From assembly GCA_977006965.1 (NCBI GenBank), contig OZ345381.1, forward strand, positions 310,001 through 374,000: a stretch of DNA of 64,000 nt, read 5' to 3'. Below the pieces are notes generated by a model, which saw nothing but the letters and a program-made list of their open reading frames with translations, ran no database searches and was not told the DNA's origin. A program made the translations under genes and the position numbers. Of the stretch, positions 53,893 through 64,000 are shown piece after piece. Source of the stretch: Phymatolithon calcareum. Taxonomy: Eukaryota > Rhodophyta > Florideophyceae > Hapalidiales. Every line of letters starts with the position of its first letter. The first letter of the stretch is position 1.

Positions 53893-56390
53893 TCGACGAC
53901 TTGAAGCGGAAGACGATGACGCAGTTCGTTGACTTGCACTTCTTTCCGGCAGTGCGTCGGCGGCTCCGGTTGACGAAGAGGAGGAGGAGGTTGATATGCG
54001 ATTGGCACTTGGAGAGCGTACGATTACGAGGGAGGAAGAGGAGTTGTCCGGAATGTTTGTTTTGGATAGTTCGCGTACACGCACAAAATCGAGAGACTCC
54101 GCGTACTCTACGCCGGTGGGCGCGACGCCGCCGCCGCTCAGCGGCGGCGGCGGCGGGGCCGCTGGTGCACGCGAAATGGTAGACGATGGGGAGACCCCAA
54201 GGCTACAGTGAGCTTGCGAGCGAGTGGAGATGTGCAAATTGAGACGGCAGAGTGGTTACTGTACGATGTTTGCGATGGGTGGTGATGAAGATGGGGATGA
54301 AGTGGTTGATGCACCGAGTGATGAGACGCTGAAACGAGACGTTGTTCAGTTGCTCCGTTGCGGGGCAGTGTACAGGTACATTGTGTGGAGTGCAAGGTTG
54401 AAACACGTATCATAAGCTTTACATTGCATATTATTATCATATGGAATCTTTACATCATGGTGATTGGGCACAAACGTGGCCCTCTTTCTGCTTGGTTTGT
54501 CTGGTCAGCGTTTCGGAATTATGCTGCCGGCAACCCATCCAAATGCTGTAATATATGATATTTCAAGGCCCCGAAACCTTTATTCATTGCGGTCGAAGGG
54601 ATTCAAGGGGTGTTGCAGTCAAGCATGGGGCTGGAGTTCGCAGCGTAGTAGATGAATTCAGAATCGACAAAGAGACCGTAGGCCGGAGAAGATTTCTGTG
54701 TTAAAGAAGGGTGGTGCAGGTGAAGGGTGAATATGAATAAGGATAAATAATGGGGGTTAAATGAGCTGGGACAGCGCAGAGGGAGATGGTAAATACATTT
54801 TCCACGCTAGACGGTTAATTTTCGAGGTCACGTTGCCCCGTGATTTCCGCTCTCGCGCGAGCGAACCCTCTCCGCGCGCGTTCATAGCAATATACGCTCT
54901 GTCGCAGATATCAGAAAATTCTTTCTCCCCACGTGTTCGTCACCATTTCATTATACCGCCTGGCCTCATCCTAGTCCTCACCACTACAGTAGCAATCTGT
55001 AAAACTTTTCAAATGGCATCCCCCAAAACAGCCCCAATTCCCACCACGCTGCTGCGTCCAGGTGCAAATCGTCCCAAGCAGGTCAGAGGTTGATTATGAT
55101 TCTGACAATGGCGAGAAAAGATTGTTCACTACGTTGAAATAGCGGCACTCTACTCGTGAGGAGGTTACATGGCGCTGAGGAATGAAGGAAGTTGGAGGAT
55201 GAAAGGCGCCATTGAACTGGGGTTCGATGCATCCGTTCAAGTGCATGGCAAGGGGATGGAAATCGATATGCTAGTAGTCAGAAGGTATACCACATTTTCG
55301 TCTTTTCTTCTTTTCAGTCGATCTCACCGGAGTGTGGGCTGATGAACGTAAGGTCGAAGGCTTGTGCCCGTGGTGAGAGAGAATGAGATCAGCAATGAAC
55401 AGGTAATGTCATCGTTGACATGTCCGTGGAAAGTGTGCGTCTTGGACAGGAAGTGATCTCACCCTGACAGAATGTGCAGGTGTAGCGTCATCCTCCGCAG
55501 GTAGCGGACTGACCAGTCGCATAGATCATCATGACGAGAAATGCTTCCTTCTGCACGGGAGAAAATAAAAGCATGGCGCACGTGTAGAGTGTCCCTCCGC
55601 AGGTAACGGACAGACCAGCCACGCAAGTCAAGTGGGACAGAAGCTGGTCTTTTGCAAAGTCTGTAAAAATAATGGGAGCGTGGCGGTTGGTGGCGATACC
55701 AATTGGTCGAGGGGAGTAAACCAGTAGGATGCCTTGCTGCACTCGCTAGGGGAGCGTTGTTGCGAAAGGCTGAGTCAAGGGTGACTTATTAGAGAGACAG
55801 ATGAGCCGATGAGCAATAAGTTATGAGGCGCGGAAACGCACAGGAGTTAGCAGGCCGGCGGTGAGCAGGCGCTAGGCACCAATCGAGCCAATGAAACACG
55901 CGTTGGTCAGCAAGGACGTCACTGGTCAACCTGCGTGCACCCTTACAAAGCGCCAATGAGACGGAAGCCTGGCATCATGATCAGTGAGTGGGCGGTGAGT
56001 ATCTTCGAAGACACTTCGCAGCGCATTTTATAAATATATTTAAACCTCTGGGACATTCCGGTGGATAATCCCGCCCCCAAAATACACAGGACAGGAAATT
56101 TCGTGCAACTTGGCAACACATGATAACTCGTAACTATCCACGCCTCACCTCTCTTTCCAAATGGCACATGACTTGCTTGAGCTATGATAGGGGATCGTAA
56201 GAGTGGGGGAGAATCGCTCAATGAGACAATTTATCATGAACATGCGTACGCAGCCTGCATTCAAAGCTAATCAGCCTACCTCTTTTTCAGACGAATTTTC
56301 TCACGGTTTTCGCTCACATTTTGGATTCTGGAGAAGGCGAAGCATGACTGATTTTTTAGTTTTCAACACCCACTTCGCGAGTAAGAGAGG
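53893..56390. other. Intergenic region, no supported gene
   Basis: The first 345 bp are open in the GDSL frame (possible 5' exon). CCGCCGCTCAGCGGCGG near 54130 is a GC palindrome. Two tandem copies of CCTCCGCAGGTA[AG]CGGAC lie at 55490-55521 and 55592-55625, about 102 bp apart. Confidence 0.4.
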
Positions 56391-56703
56391 CAAGGCATTG
56401 GAATTATTTATTTATTTTTATTCTTTTCTCGAAAAGTGTCGAGAATAAATAATTTATTGTTGAACGCAGAAGCAATAAATTATTGTATTCAAGTTCAGTG
56501 AGTTATTCCCCGAATTATTGGATCCTTCTTGCTACTTTCTGTCGCGATAGAATAACCGGATCGAAAAAATGAGGAGTCCGATACAATAATTGTCGCAACC
56601 ACGACGATCTCAATAAATACAATAAATATGCGAGACTCAGGAATAAATTATTGGAACAATAATTTAAATAATTACAATAGCAATTATTTTTTCCAATGCT
56701 TTG
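56391..56703 (-). mobile_element. hAT-type MITE, copy 2
   Basis: The ends CAAGGCATTGG/CCAATGCTTTG are flanked by a perfect 8-bp duplication AAGAGAGG (56383-56390, 56704-56711), as for hAT elements. The sequence is the inverse of copy 1 at 42445-42773, slightly shorter. Confidence 0.9.
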
Positions 56704-56711
56704 AAGAGAGG

Positions 56712-57061
56712 TCTTTTTTTGCAAGTCAGCCTTCCCGTTGGTCTTTTCTTTTGGAATAAAACAGATAGTGTTCTTTGCCGATCTTCCCACTGACTTAGAA
56801 TTTGTTCCTTGTTCAGAGAAACGGAGAATCGTAAAGCGTACAGCCGCCTCTCAGTGCACCGTAGTACCCTTAGCTTCAGGCAAAGATACGATCAAAAGAG
56901 GCCCAAAAGTGATCATTTGCGAAAATAAAATTCAAATTTCGATGCATGCAGGTCTGGGCGGCAACAAAGCAATTGTCTCCGTCGCGACGATGACGACGGG
57001 TTTTCAAGAGACAGGTATTTAAATTTACAATGACACTGTAGCTCTGGCGTTGCCGACGTTC
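56712..57061 (+). other. Coding-like fragment, family unknown
   Basis: The + frame up to 57022 reads ADLPTDLEFVPCSEKRRIVK, then TVVPLASGKDTIKRGPKVII and ISMHAGLGGNKAIVSVATMT before a stop, with no ATG upstream. It looks protein-like but I cannot name it; possibly a transposon or gene relic. Confidence 0.3.
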
Positions 57062-57168
57062 AATTTGGTGGGAAGCGATCACCGATAGAAGGGACAAAAA
57101 ACTCTCTGGATTCAGGACCCAGAGAAATTTTTTGTGCTCTTCTATCGGTGATCGCTATCCACCAAATT
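57062..57168. repeat. 107-nt long-stem hairpin
   Basis: Arms of about 48-50 nt pair with a few mismatches and bulges. The best stretch is AGCGATCACCGATAGAAG against its exact complement, and the loop is only about 10 nt. This could be a foldback MITE or, if transcribed, a small-RNA precursor. Confidence 0.7.
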
Positions 57169-57240
57169 TCTTTTTGGACCGTCTCTTGGCGTCCACGTCT
57201 AATGCAAATCTGACTATTGCGCTCTCCAATCCGTATCGTT

Positions 57241-57530
57241 TTCTTTCTTTTTTTATTGCGGAAAGATCGCTCACACAGAATGTGAGCGCCAAAAGCTGTT
57301 CTGCAACAGCTTCTCATTTGTTCAGAAATTTGAGTATGGCTAAGGGTCTCTCACCGCATAGATCTTCTACGGTTTTTGTACCCGCTTTACCCATAAACTT
57401 AGGTATGGAGACGGAACGTCCACCGCAACGTGAAATCAGTTGCTCGGCAGTTTCTTTGCAACCAGCTTTGCACGGTGGGCTGTACGAAATTGTGTCCCTA
57501 TTTCATGCATGCCTAAAGACGGCCACCGTG
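57241..57530 (-). mobile_element. LINE fragment, GAAAG-tail family, copy 2
   Basis: Same sequence class and orientation as 16122-16420. The minus strand reads GKAGTKTVEDLCGERPLAIL, matching GTKTVEELCRERP there, and ends in CCGCAATAAAAAAAGAAAGAA. The zinc-motif part is more decayed. Confidence 0.65.
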
Positions 57531-57917
57531 AAGGTACTGTCTCCAATCAGTTGGTGTAAGATTACCTCTTGTCGTCTGCGTGATATGGGCAGCTCCCGAG
57601 GCAGTGCGAATTATCATTTCGCGAAGCCGCAAAGCCGAATTCATTCGGCGCCTACTGTTATTGAATATTAACATTCGACTTGAATCTGAATCAACTATAT
57701 AAGGAAGGTTAGGAATGAATATGGCAGTAAGAACACGTCTCTACTGCAGAGCATTCCAAGCCAAATCGGCGAATCGACGATAATTTCTTTAATCGCAATC
57801 GATGAAATTTTTCATGCAAAATCTTGCTACGATCGTTGAGTGAAAATACTACCTCTACTATCCTACTTCGTCAGAGAGAACTGGTGCAACTTGACATGGA
57901 GGTTCCACTCTTTCGTT
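57531..57917. other. Intergenic, 3' flank of GCVT
   Basis: No supported gene. Confidence 0.4.
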
Positions 57918-59233
57918 TCAACTCGGCACCACGTAGTACTTGGACGGCACCAGCGGCATTTTCTTGACCTCCACTTCATTAACCTTATTCCTCACCGGCA
58001 CATTCAGCTTCGTCCCCGACTTGTTGAACGGTTTATCCGCGTATCCCATCCCAATAGCCTTTCCGAGCGTCGGACTAAATCCACCCGACGTCACAGTTCC
58101 AACCTGATCCCCTTCAGAGTTCAGCAATGGCTCCCCGCCGCGCGCGGGAGCGCCCTTTGGCATAATGAACGCCATTCGGCGCCGCGAAATACCCTCGTTA
58201 AGATGGCGAAGAATGGTCTCACTGCCCAAAAAGCCGCCCTCCTCTCTGCGACGTTTTCCAATCGTCCACGATATCGCCGCCTCCACTGGACTCGTCTTCT
58301 CGTCTATATCATTTCCATATAGACACAATCCAGCCTCCAGTCGCAACGAGTCTCGTGCACCTAGTCCGATCGGCAGTACTTCCTCCCTTGAAATAAGGTT
58401 TTCGAAAAGCTCCACAGTTTTGCCTGCGGGCACGGAAATCTCAAACCCATCCTCACCTGTGTACCCGCACCGTGTGAGATGGCAGTCTGCACCAAGAATC
58501 TTTGTCGCTCTCGACGTCATGAATGCCATCTGCGTAAGATCATCTGTGACAAACGCGGAAAGTACCTCCATTGCCTTCGGACCCTGCAACGCCAGCAGTT
58601 CATGGTCTTCAATAACTTCCAGTGAAACATCCATACCAGATGCAGTCGCTTCCGCGAGATGGTCCCGGATGTGAGCTATGTCCTTCTCTTTACATCCTGC
58701 ATTGATAACCAGTCCAGTCACTCCACCTCCAATGTTTGAGATGATAGTGTCGTCAATGATGCCCCCAGATTCTGTTGTGAACACTGAGAGACCGCTGTGC
58801 CCCACCGGAAGCGCTGCGACGTCCGCGACGACAAGTTTCTCCAGAAAAGCAACACGGTCCTTACCATGGAGACGGATTTGTCCCATGTGAGATACATCGA
58901 ATAGTCCGGCCGAGGAACGTACGTGCAAATGAGACGTCTTGATACCCTCCGGATACTGCACTGGCATTGAGTATCCTGCAAAAGGCACCATTTTACCGCC
59001 GAGTGCTTTGTGGGTCTCGTGCAACACCGTAGTTTTCAATCCTCCATCCGCTGCATCAGCCATCACCGCAAATCGTCGTGCGTACGCATGACGGAGCTTC
59101 TCATTTGCCATAAAGGAGAGGTTAATAATCTTGGTGTCAGAACGGATGATTCGCTTGGATCACAGTGGGGCTTACCGACGAATACAGTTTATGGACTTAC
59201 CGTGCTTCGCGCCGCAGAAACCGAGCGTAGCAT
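57918..59233 (-). CDS. GCVT: Glycine cleavage T-protein (aminomethyltransferase)
   Basis: I read two exons: 59233-59201 (11 codons) and 59099-57918, across a 101-nt intron with GTAAGT and AG ends. The 404-aa product starts MLRSVSAARST then KLRHAYARRFAVM, a good mitochondrial presequence; a downstream ATG at 59111 lies in the intron and would give a weaker leader. The body has LHETHKALGGKMVPFAGYSM, GLFDVSHMGQ, SGGIIDDTII with the catalytic Asp, and RCGYTGEDGFEISVP, all standard for T-protein. It moves the aminomethyl carbon of glycine to tetrahydrofolate, releasing ammonia, in the mitochondrial glycine decarboxylase complex central to photorespiration. Length equals the family norm (about 400). 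Confidence 0.92.
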
Positions 59234-60117
59234 CCCTATGTTCCGGTACGCAGCGATCGATTCAATCACCCCTGTCGAGCAGACTGGCGTAAATATCCCT
59301 CGAGCAATTTGTTTCGGTCCCACTCTCTGGTGTCGACAACTGCAATCCCGTGTCCGACTGACTTCACGAGTTAGATATGAGCGTAAAACACAGAATAGGT
59401 GGCAGTGACATGAATAGTGGGAATGTGCTTACTGCACTGGCGGGAAACGGCGATTGTGTGCATACGACACTGGTCGCCAGACAGCTATTGTGTCGTTTTC
59501 AATTCGAATGCTTCACACGCCACACATTGAGGTTTCGATCTCGCGCCCCTTCCTGCATCCAATTTCTTCGCTTGTCATACCTAAAAATCAGATGCAGTTC
59601 AGAATCAGATCAACTTGATCTGATATTCAGAGTCAGGGGCCTTCCCTGATCGGCCCCCGAGCTGAAGGACAACAAGATTACCGGTACAGTACAGAAATTC
59701 TCTACTGCTTTGCAGAGAATCATTGAACGCGTGCGAAGACCTGGGAAAGTTTGCATTTGTAAGCACGCCCTGAATTTCTAAACTGACTCCGGATTGGGAA
59801 TTTTTTGAAACGATGTGACGCTATTCATCCATGCAATGCCGAGTTTAGGACAAGAAATGAGCAGGATACGCTTTAGGTTTACAAAATGATGCCAAAAAGG
59901 GGTCTACCAGTGCAATTTGGATTGAAAATAGCACTCTTTTGCATTTTTCCGTGTCCGATTACCTGTACACTCTTCAGCCATATCTTCAACGCGGTGGAAA
60001 CCACAACATAAAAGCCAGAACCGCCGCATTAGGAATGAAAATTTCCGAAGGCAACAACCCAACTTGAACGCTGAAACGCAATCAAGGTGATCCACTATCT
60101 AAAATCAACCAGCCGTA
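59234..60117. other. Divergent promoter region GCVT/actin
   Basis: 884 bp between two genes transcribed away from each other; it should contain both promoters. No gene seen. TACAGTACAG motif at about 59686. Confidence 0.5.
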
Positions 60118-61342
60118 ATGTCGAAGCCCGCCGTCGTTATCGACAATGGTTCCGGACGATGCAAGACAGGCATGGCCGGAGAAGACTCTCCGAAGGCTGT
60201 CTTCCCGGCCGTCATTGGTGTCCCTAAGCAGAAAGTACGCATACATCAACATTTCTGCTACATTTTACTTTTCCTTGGTGTCTCTTTGTCTTTTTCTAAC
60301 TCAAACATTTATACAATGCAATAATTTACTCGTCCAGGGGATCATGGTCGGAACTGGAAACAAAGATGAGTACGTAGGTGACGCTGCCATGGCACGCCGG
60401 GGTGTGCTTATCATCAAGTACCCGCTGGAGCACGGTATCGTCACCAACTGGGACGACATGGAGAAGATTTGGCATCACGCCTTTTACTCTGAGCTTCGTG
60501 TAGACCCCGCGGAACATCCAGTTCTCCTTACTGAGGCTCCGTGTAACCCGAAGGCAAATCGCGAGCGCATGACGCAGATCATGTTTGAGTCCTTCAGCAT
60601 CCCGGCCTTTTACGTTGCCATTCAGGCCGTTCTTTCCCTGTATGCATCCGGACGTACATCCGGTATTGTGATCGATTCCGGCGACGGTGTCACTCACACT
60701 GTGCCTATTTACGAGGGATATTCCCTCCCTCATGCTGTTCTTCGTATCGATCTTGCCGGTCGTGATCTCACCCAATGGATGGCCAAGCTTCTGATGCAAC
60801 GTGGATATTCTTTCACTACCTCAGCGGAGCTTGAGATTGTGCGCGATATCAAGCAGCAGCTGTGCTTTGTCGCTGAGGATTACGATAAGGAGCTTGCTGC
60901 AGCCGACTCCAACTCGAGCCTTGAGAAGGAATATGAACTTCCTGACGGACAGGTTATCACCGTTGGATCGGAGCGCTTTCAGTGTCCTGAGGCTCTGTTC
61001 AAGCCAGAGTTGCTGGGAAATGAAATGACTGGCATGCACATGACGACTTATAACTCGATCATGAAGACGGATATTGATATTCGAAAGGATCTCTACAGCA
61101 ACATGGTCATGTCCGGCGGTACAACGATGTTTGCAGGTATTGCGTCACGTGTGCAGAAAGAAGTCGAGGCTCTGGCTCCGGCCTCTGTGAAGATTAAGGT
61201 TGTGGCTCCGCCAGAGAGGCAGTATTCTGTTTGGATTGGAGGTTCAATTCTGTCCTCTCTGTCCACTTTCCAGCAGATGTGGGTCGGCAAGTCCGAGTAT
61301 GAGGAGATGGGTCCGTCTATTGTGCATCGCAAGTGCTTCTAA
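60118..61342 (+). CDS. ACT: Actin, divergent paralogue, two exons
   Basis: Exons 60118-60234 and 60338-61342 join across a 103-nt intron (GTACGC donor, CAG acceptor) to give 373 aa. It has the nucleotide-binding start [22 protein letters not shown]-like [19 protein letters not shown] with the His usually methylated, [18 protein letters not shown], and the standard end [10 protein letters not shown]. Departures from conventional actin are numerous. The DNase-loop start reads VPKQKGIMVG instead of RPRHQGVMVG, AAMARRG replaces EAQSKRG, and [12 protein letters not shown] replaces TDYLMKILTERG. It is clearly actin, not an Arp, but probably a diverged copy or from a fast-evolving lineage. Confidence 0.93.
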
Positions 61343-62067
61343 GTCCACCACTCCGACTGGAGTATAAAACGATAACAACGATACATCAAGAAGCGCACGT
61401 CGATAAACTTGGTCGACTCTCTTCCTGAAGACACGTTTGCTAGGAGACATGCGTGCATATTGGTGATATCCATCGTTTAAGACAATGCAACCCGTCTATA
61501 GTACACTGATAAATTTTGATTAGATTTGTTTCTGTGTGAAGTTTGGTCCCTCTGCAAATGGAATTGATCCACATTTGAGTAGCAGATGGACGACGTTTCT
61601 CGTCGAGAGAATAACCGTAGCTGAAATTTTGATCACAAGTTCTTGCAAGCTCCTACGTTATTAATTTTACGCGTTACGGCCGGAGGAACTACTTTGGCGC
61701 AAACTGCGGAACGACTCTCTCGTCAAGAGGAGAGCTACACGACAGGCGGTCGAATAACATGGTAAAGTTTGCTTCATTTCAAGCTTTGCTGAAAATACCT
61801 CCACCAATGTGGTATCCGGACCACTTACTGAAGTATTTCAGTTCTGCCTGGACATTGACAACGAGAAAAAGTCTTGATCTGGACCAATTCCTCAACCTGG
61901 AAAAGTATTTCCGGTGAGGGCACTTTTAGGTTTCAAATTTATCTGAGCAAGTTTTTCCTTTTCTTGCCGACAGCAAGTTGCTCTTGTGTAGATTGCAGCT
62001 GCTGGGTGACTTAATGCCCGACAGTAGACTACAACTAGTAATCTCGACTATGACGTAGCTGATGATC
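61343..62067. other. Convergent 3' flanks, actin and BAH gene
   Basis: No supported gene in 725 bp. Confidence 0.5.
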
Positions 62068-63405
62068 CTAGCTGTCGCTACTAGAGGAGGCGCCAACTGA
62101 GCCGCGTGCGGTCGCCCAGTTGCCAAACATTTGCTCGGCGACAACCCTGGCTACATTTCTCTTATCGCGCTCTCCCATATCAAAATCCAGATTTCTCTCC
62201 GTCATAGCGCCTGTCGAGAGTTTGTACATCTCCTCAATTGTGTCTTTCGTAAACAGTGGAAAGTCAGGAGGCAGCGACTTCAAATCATCCTTGAATTTCT
62301 TCCATGCCACCTCCATTGCACTGGGTTCCGCATTCGGCTCGTCATCGGTCCCAGTATCCACCTCCATCGCACGAGACGCGGTTTTCCGCGTACGAGAATC
62401 CTTCTTCTTTACTGCTTTTTCGGGGGGCTTGCGCTTCGAAGTACGCAACTTGGCTCTCGACATAGTTTCGGGACGCATTCTCGCGCTTGCGGTCTGCTCA
62501 TTGTCATCAGATTCCAAACTATCAAAATCAATTGGATGACGTATCGTCCCACGGGGTAGCCGACGCTTGCTTCCCTTACCGTCGCCGTCACGCTTAGAGT
62601 TCGATCCCGTTCTCTTCTGCCGCTTGATTTCCGATGACGGCAAAGGCGACGGCACGTCACCTATATCCACAAGGGTGAGTTTCCGGCGCTTCTTGGCTGA
62701 ATCTGCAATCGTTTCGAGGACCCAATCAGAGGCGGGACGCACCTGCGGACTTGGCTTCGCAGGCTCATCATCGGAGCTATCCATATCAATGCGGCGGCGG
62801 GGCGCAATTACGTCATGCAGAGTATCGGTACTTGGTTCTTTGAGAAGTGATTTGAGTTCGCCTTTCTTGAGTCGGACAAGGTTCTTCGTCTCGCTGTAAT
62901 AGAAAAAACGAACGAGGCAAACAACATCATCTTCGCAATAATCGTTAACGCCTTGTCGGCGTTTGACATCGTCCACATCCAAAACCGTTGGGCAAAGAAA
63001 GGCACGACCTTCAATTGCATCGACACTACTCGAGTGTGATTCACAACTTTCTACATGATCGGAGAAATATAATTCTCTAACCTCAGGATGTACGTTCAAG
63101 GGCGTCTTGAGTTTGGGAATGTCATTCGCACCATAGAACCAGCGCAAGGTACACCGCATACGTTCATCAGGAAAGTTTCGGCTATGGAATAACTCGACAA
63201 GGTGAGCAACCCAAGGTTCTTCTCCTTCCCCACCTGCCACATAAACTGCATCACCGCACTTGAAAGTACGCTTCCATCCGTCGGACTTACGCAAACACTC
63301 GACGGCGTTGTATTTCAACTTGCGGGTCCCTTGCACCCGTTCGCCCTTGCCAATCCAGGTCCATCGGATATCACTAGCGTCGTTGCTCTTGCTTCGCGTT
63401 GTCAT
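62068..63405 (-). CDS. BAH-domain nuclear protein
   Basis: The first ATG (63405) gives 445 aa, intronless. A BAH domain spans about 50-180: KCGDAVYVAG, then EPWVAHLVELFHS, MRCTLRWFYGANDIP, ELYFSDHVE, and CLVRFFYYS. BAH domains bind nucleosomes or histone tails in ORC1, DNMT1 and silencing factors. The middle (220-370) is basic and low-complexity with several K/R clusters that could serve as nuclear localisation signals. The last 70 residues are helical (WKKFKDDLKSLPPDFPLF, then a NVARVVAEQMFGNW end). No AAA+ or methyltransferase domain is present, so it is not ORC1 or DNMT1; probably a chromatin adaptor. Confidence 0.82.
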   Translation of the reverse strand: MTTRSKSNDASDIRWTWIGKGERVQGTRKLKYNAVECLRKSDGWKRTFKCGDAVYVAGGEGEEPWVAHLVELFHSRNFPDERMRCTLRWFYGANDIPKLKTPLNVHPEVRELYFSDHVESCESHSSSVDAIEGRAFLCPTVLDVDDVKRRQGVNDYCEDDVVCLVRFFYYSETKNLVRLKKGELKSLLKEPSTDTLHDVIAPRRRIDMDSSDDEPAKPSPQVRPASDWVLETIADSAKKRRKLTLVDIGDVPSPLPSSEIKRQKRTGSNSKRDGDGKGSKRRLPRGTIRHPIDFDSLESDDNEQTASARMRPETMSRAKLRTSKRKPPEKAVKKKDSRTRKTASRAMEVDTGTDDEPNAEPSAMEVAWKKFKDDLKSLPPDFPLFTKDTIEEMYKLSTGAMTERNLDFDMGERDKRNVARVVAEQMFGNWATARGSVGASSSSDS

Positions 63406-64000
63406 TGCGCCGCGTAAAGTGAAGCACGTCCTTTGACGTCTTCGGAAAAACTTGGAAGTGCCTCGTGCACAAAAGAGATTCGACGCTCTCACGGAAAGAT
63501 ATTGGCGGAAAGCGCCCCATCAGCAACTCAAACAGCCCTAGTTATCATACAATGATGGGCTATTTTGGCATTCAGCGAACGTGAGATCAACATTTTTATC
63601 TCTCACCACAGGGCTCCACGCACAAGTACCATGGAGAAGAGCGTGCAGCAGAACGTGCAGGCGGTCGTCATAATGCAGCAATTGGAGAAATGATACCAAC
63701 ATGCCCAATTAACATCCTGTGCAAATCCCTCGTATTGCTTTCTATTGCTCTTTTGCGGCGAAGCTGCGGCACAACGGTGACCAAAGCGATTACTTCTGAG
63801 AGCCCTGCGGCAGCACGAGTGCATCTGTGATTTGTTGAAACGAAGCACTGCACTTTGTCCGACCGATGGCAGTCGCCTCCTTGGGGCAACGGACGGACGA
63901 AAAATCTGGATTAATCGCCGTGATGCAGGTATGATACCTTTGTACCTCGACAAGGAAACAAGACCCCACGGTAAAGGCCACACCACACCGTGCGCGGCAT
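63406..64000 (-). other. Upstream region; possible partial gene at window edge
   Basis: The BAH promoter region lies here. On the minus strand, 63790-63981 reads CFLVEVQRYHTCITAINPDF, then RCPKEATAIGRTKCSASFQQ, protein-like, and another frame continues with a Cys-rich hydrophobic end down to about 63603. This may be two exons of a small gene entering from the right edge, but I could not settle the splice. Confidence 0.3.

Noticed and set aside
54138-54440. His/Pro-rich minus frame upstream of the GDSL gene
   Set aside because: Low complexity from repeated CAC/CAT; overlaps the GDSL frame extension and has no domain.
1-64000. CRISPR array or bacterial operon structure
   Set aside because: Introns, targeting peptides and eukaryotic families rule out a prokaryotic source; no spaced direct repeats seen.

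Overview
This window is nuclear DNA from a eukaryote. Genes occur singly on both strands and carry no introns or a few of about 90-110 nt with GT..AG ends. The gene set is eukaryotic: actin, a SEC22 SNARE, a mitochondrial carrier, an FKBP-TPR protein, G-patch, Tudor, BAH and C2H2 proteins. A predicted plastid-targeted DUF3611 membrane protein points to a photosynthetic host. The compact, intron-poor genes set in a sea of retroelements fit a red alga (florideophyte, Chondrus-like); that taxonomic call is inference.

Layout. (1) 0.4-9.8 kb is a gene cluster: a G-patch/HAD-like/Tudor protein (-), DUF3611 (+), a three-FKBP-domain/TPR immunophilin (-) and three-exon SEC22 (-). (2) 10.4-17.7 kb is a transposon graveyard. 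It holds a Fanzor/TnpB-like relic, a MULE deletion derivative with perfect 10-bp target duplications nested in another terminal-inverted-repeat element, and a gag-only LTR retrotransposon. That LTR element carries three LINE insertions and itself splits an unrecognised reading frame. (3) 17.7-39.2 kb is gene-poor apart from a polyQ/five-finger C2H2 protein (25.6-27.6 kb). It contains TACTGTA-rich stretches, perfect palindromes and a MITE-like repeat.

(4) 39.3-50.0 kb is dominated by a 2.7-kb inverted repeat around a 3.9-kb spacer. Each arm carries the same small gene for a secreted 74-residue, eight-cysteine peptide next to a broken LINE reverse transcriptase. The right arm has two later retro-insertions, for which the left arm is the empty site. 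The spacer holds a LINE relic with a hAT-type MITE, a short LINE copy and a pogo/Tigger-like element reduced to its DNA-binding ORF. (5) 51.3-63.5 kb is a second gene cluster: a mitochondrial carrier of the SLC25A39/40-Mtm1 type, an SGNH/GDSL hydrolase, glycine cleavage T-protein (two exons, mitochondrial leader), a divergent actin (two exons) and a BAH-domain protein.

The host genes are housekeeping (protein folding, ER-Golgi fusion, glycine decarboxylation, mitochondrial transport, chromatin and RNA work) and do not form one pathway. The most unusual features are the mirrored cysteine-rich peptide genes and the record of nested insertions. I recognised no tRNA, rRNA or CRISPR array.
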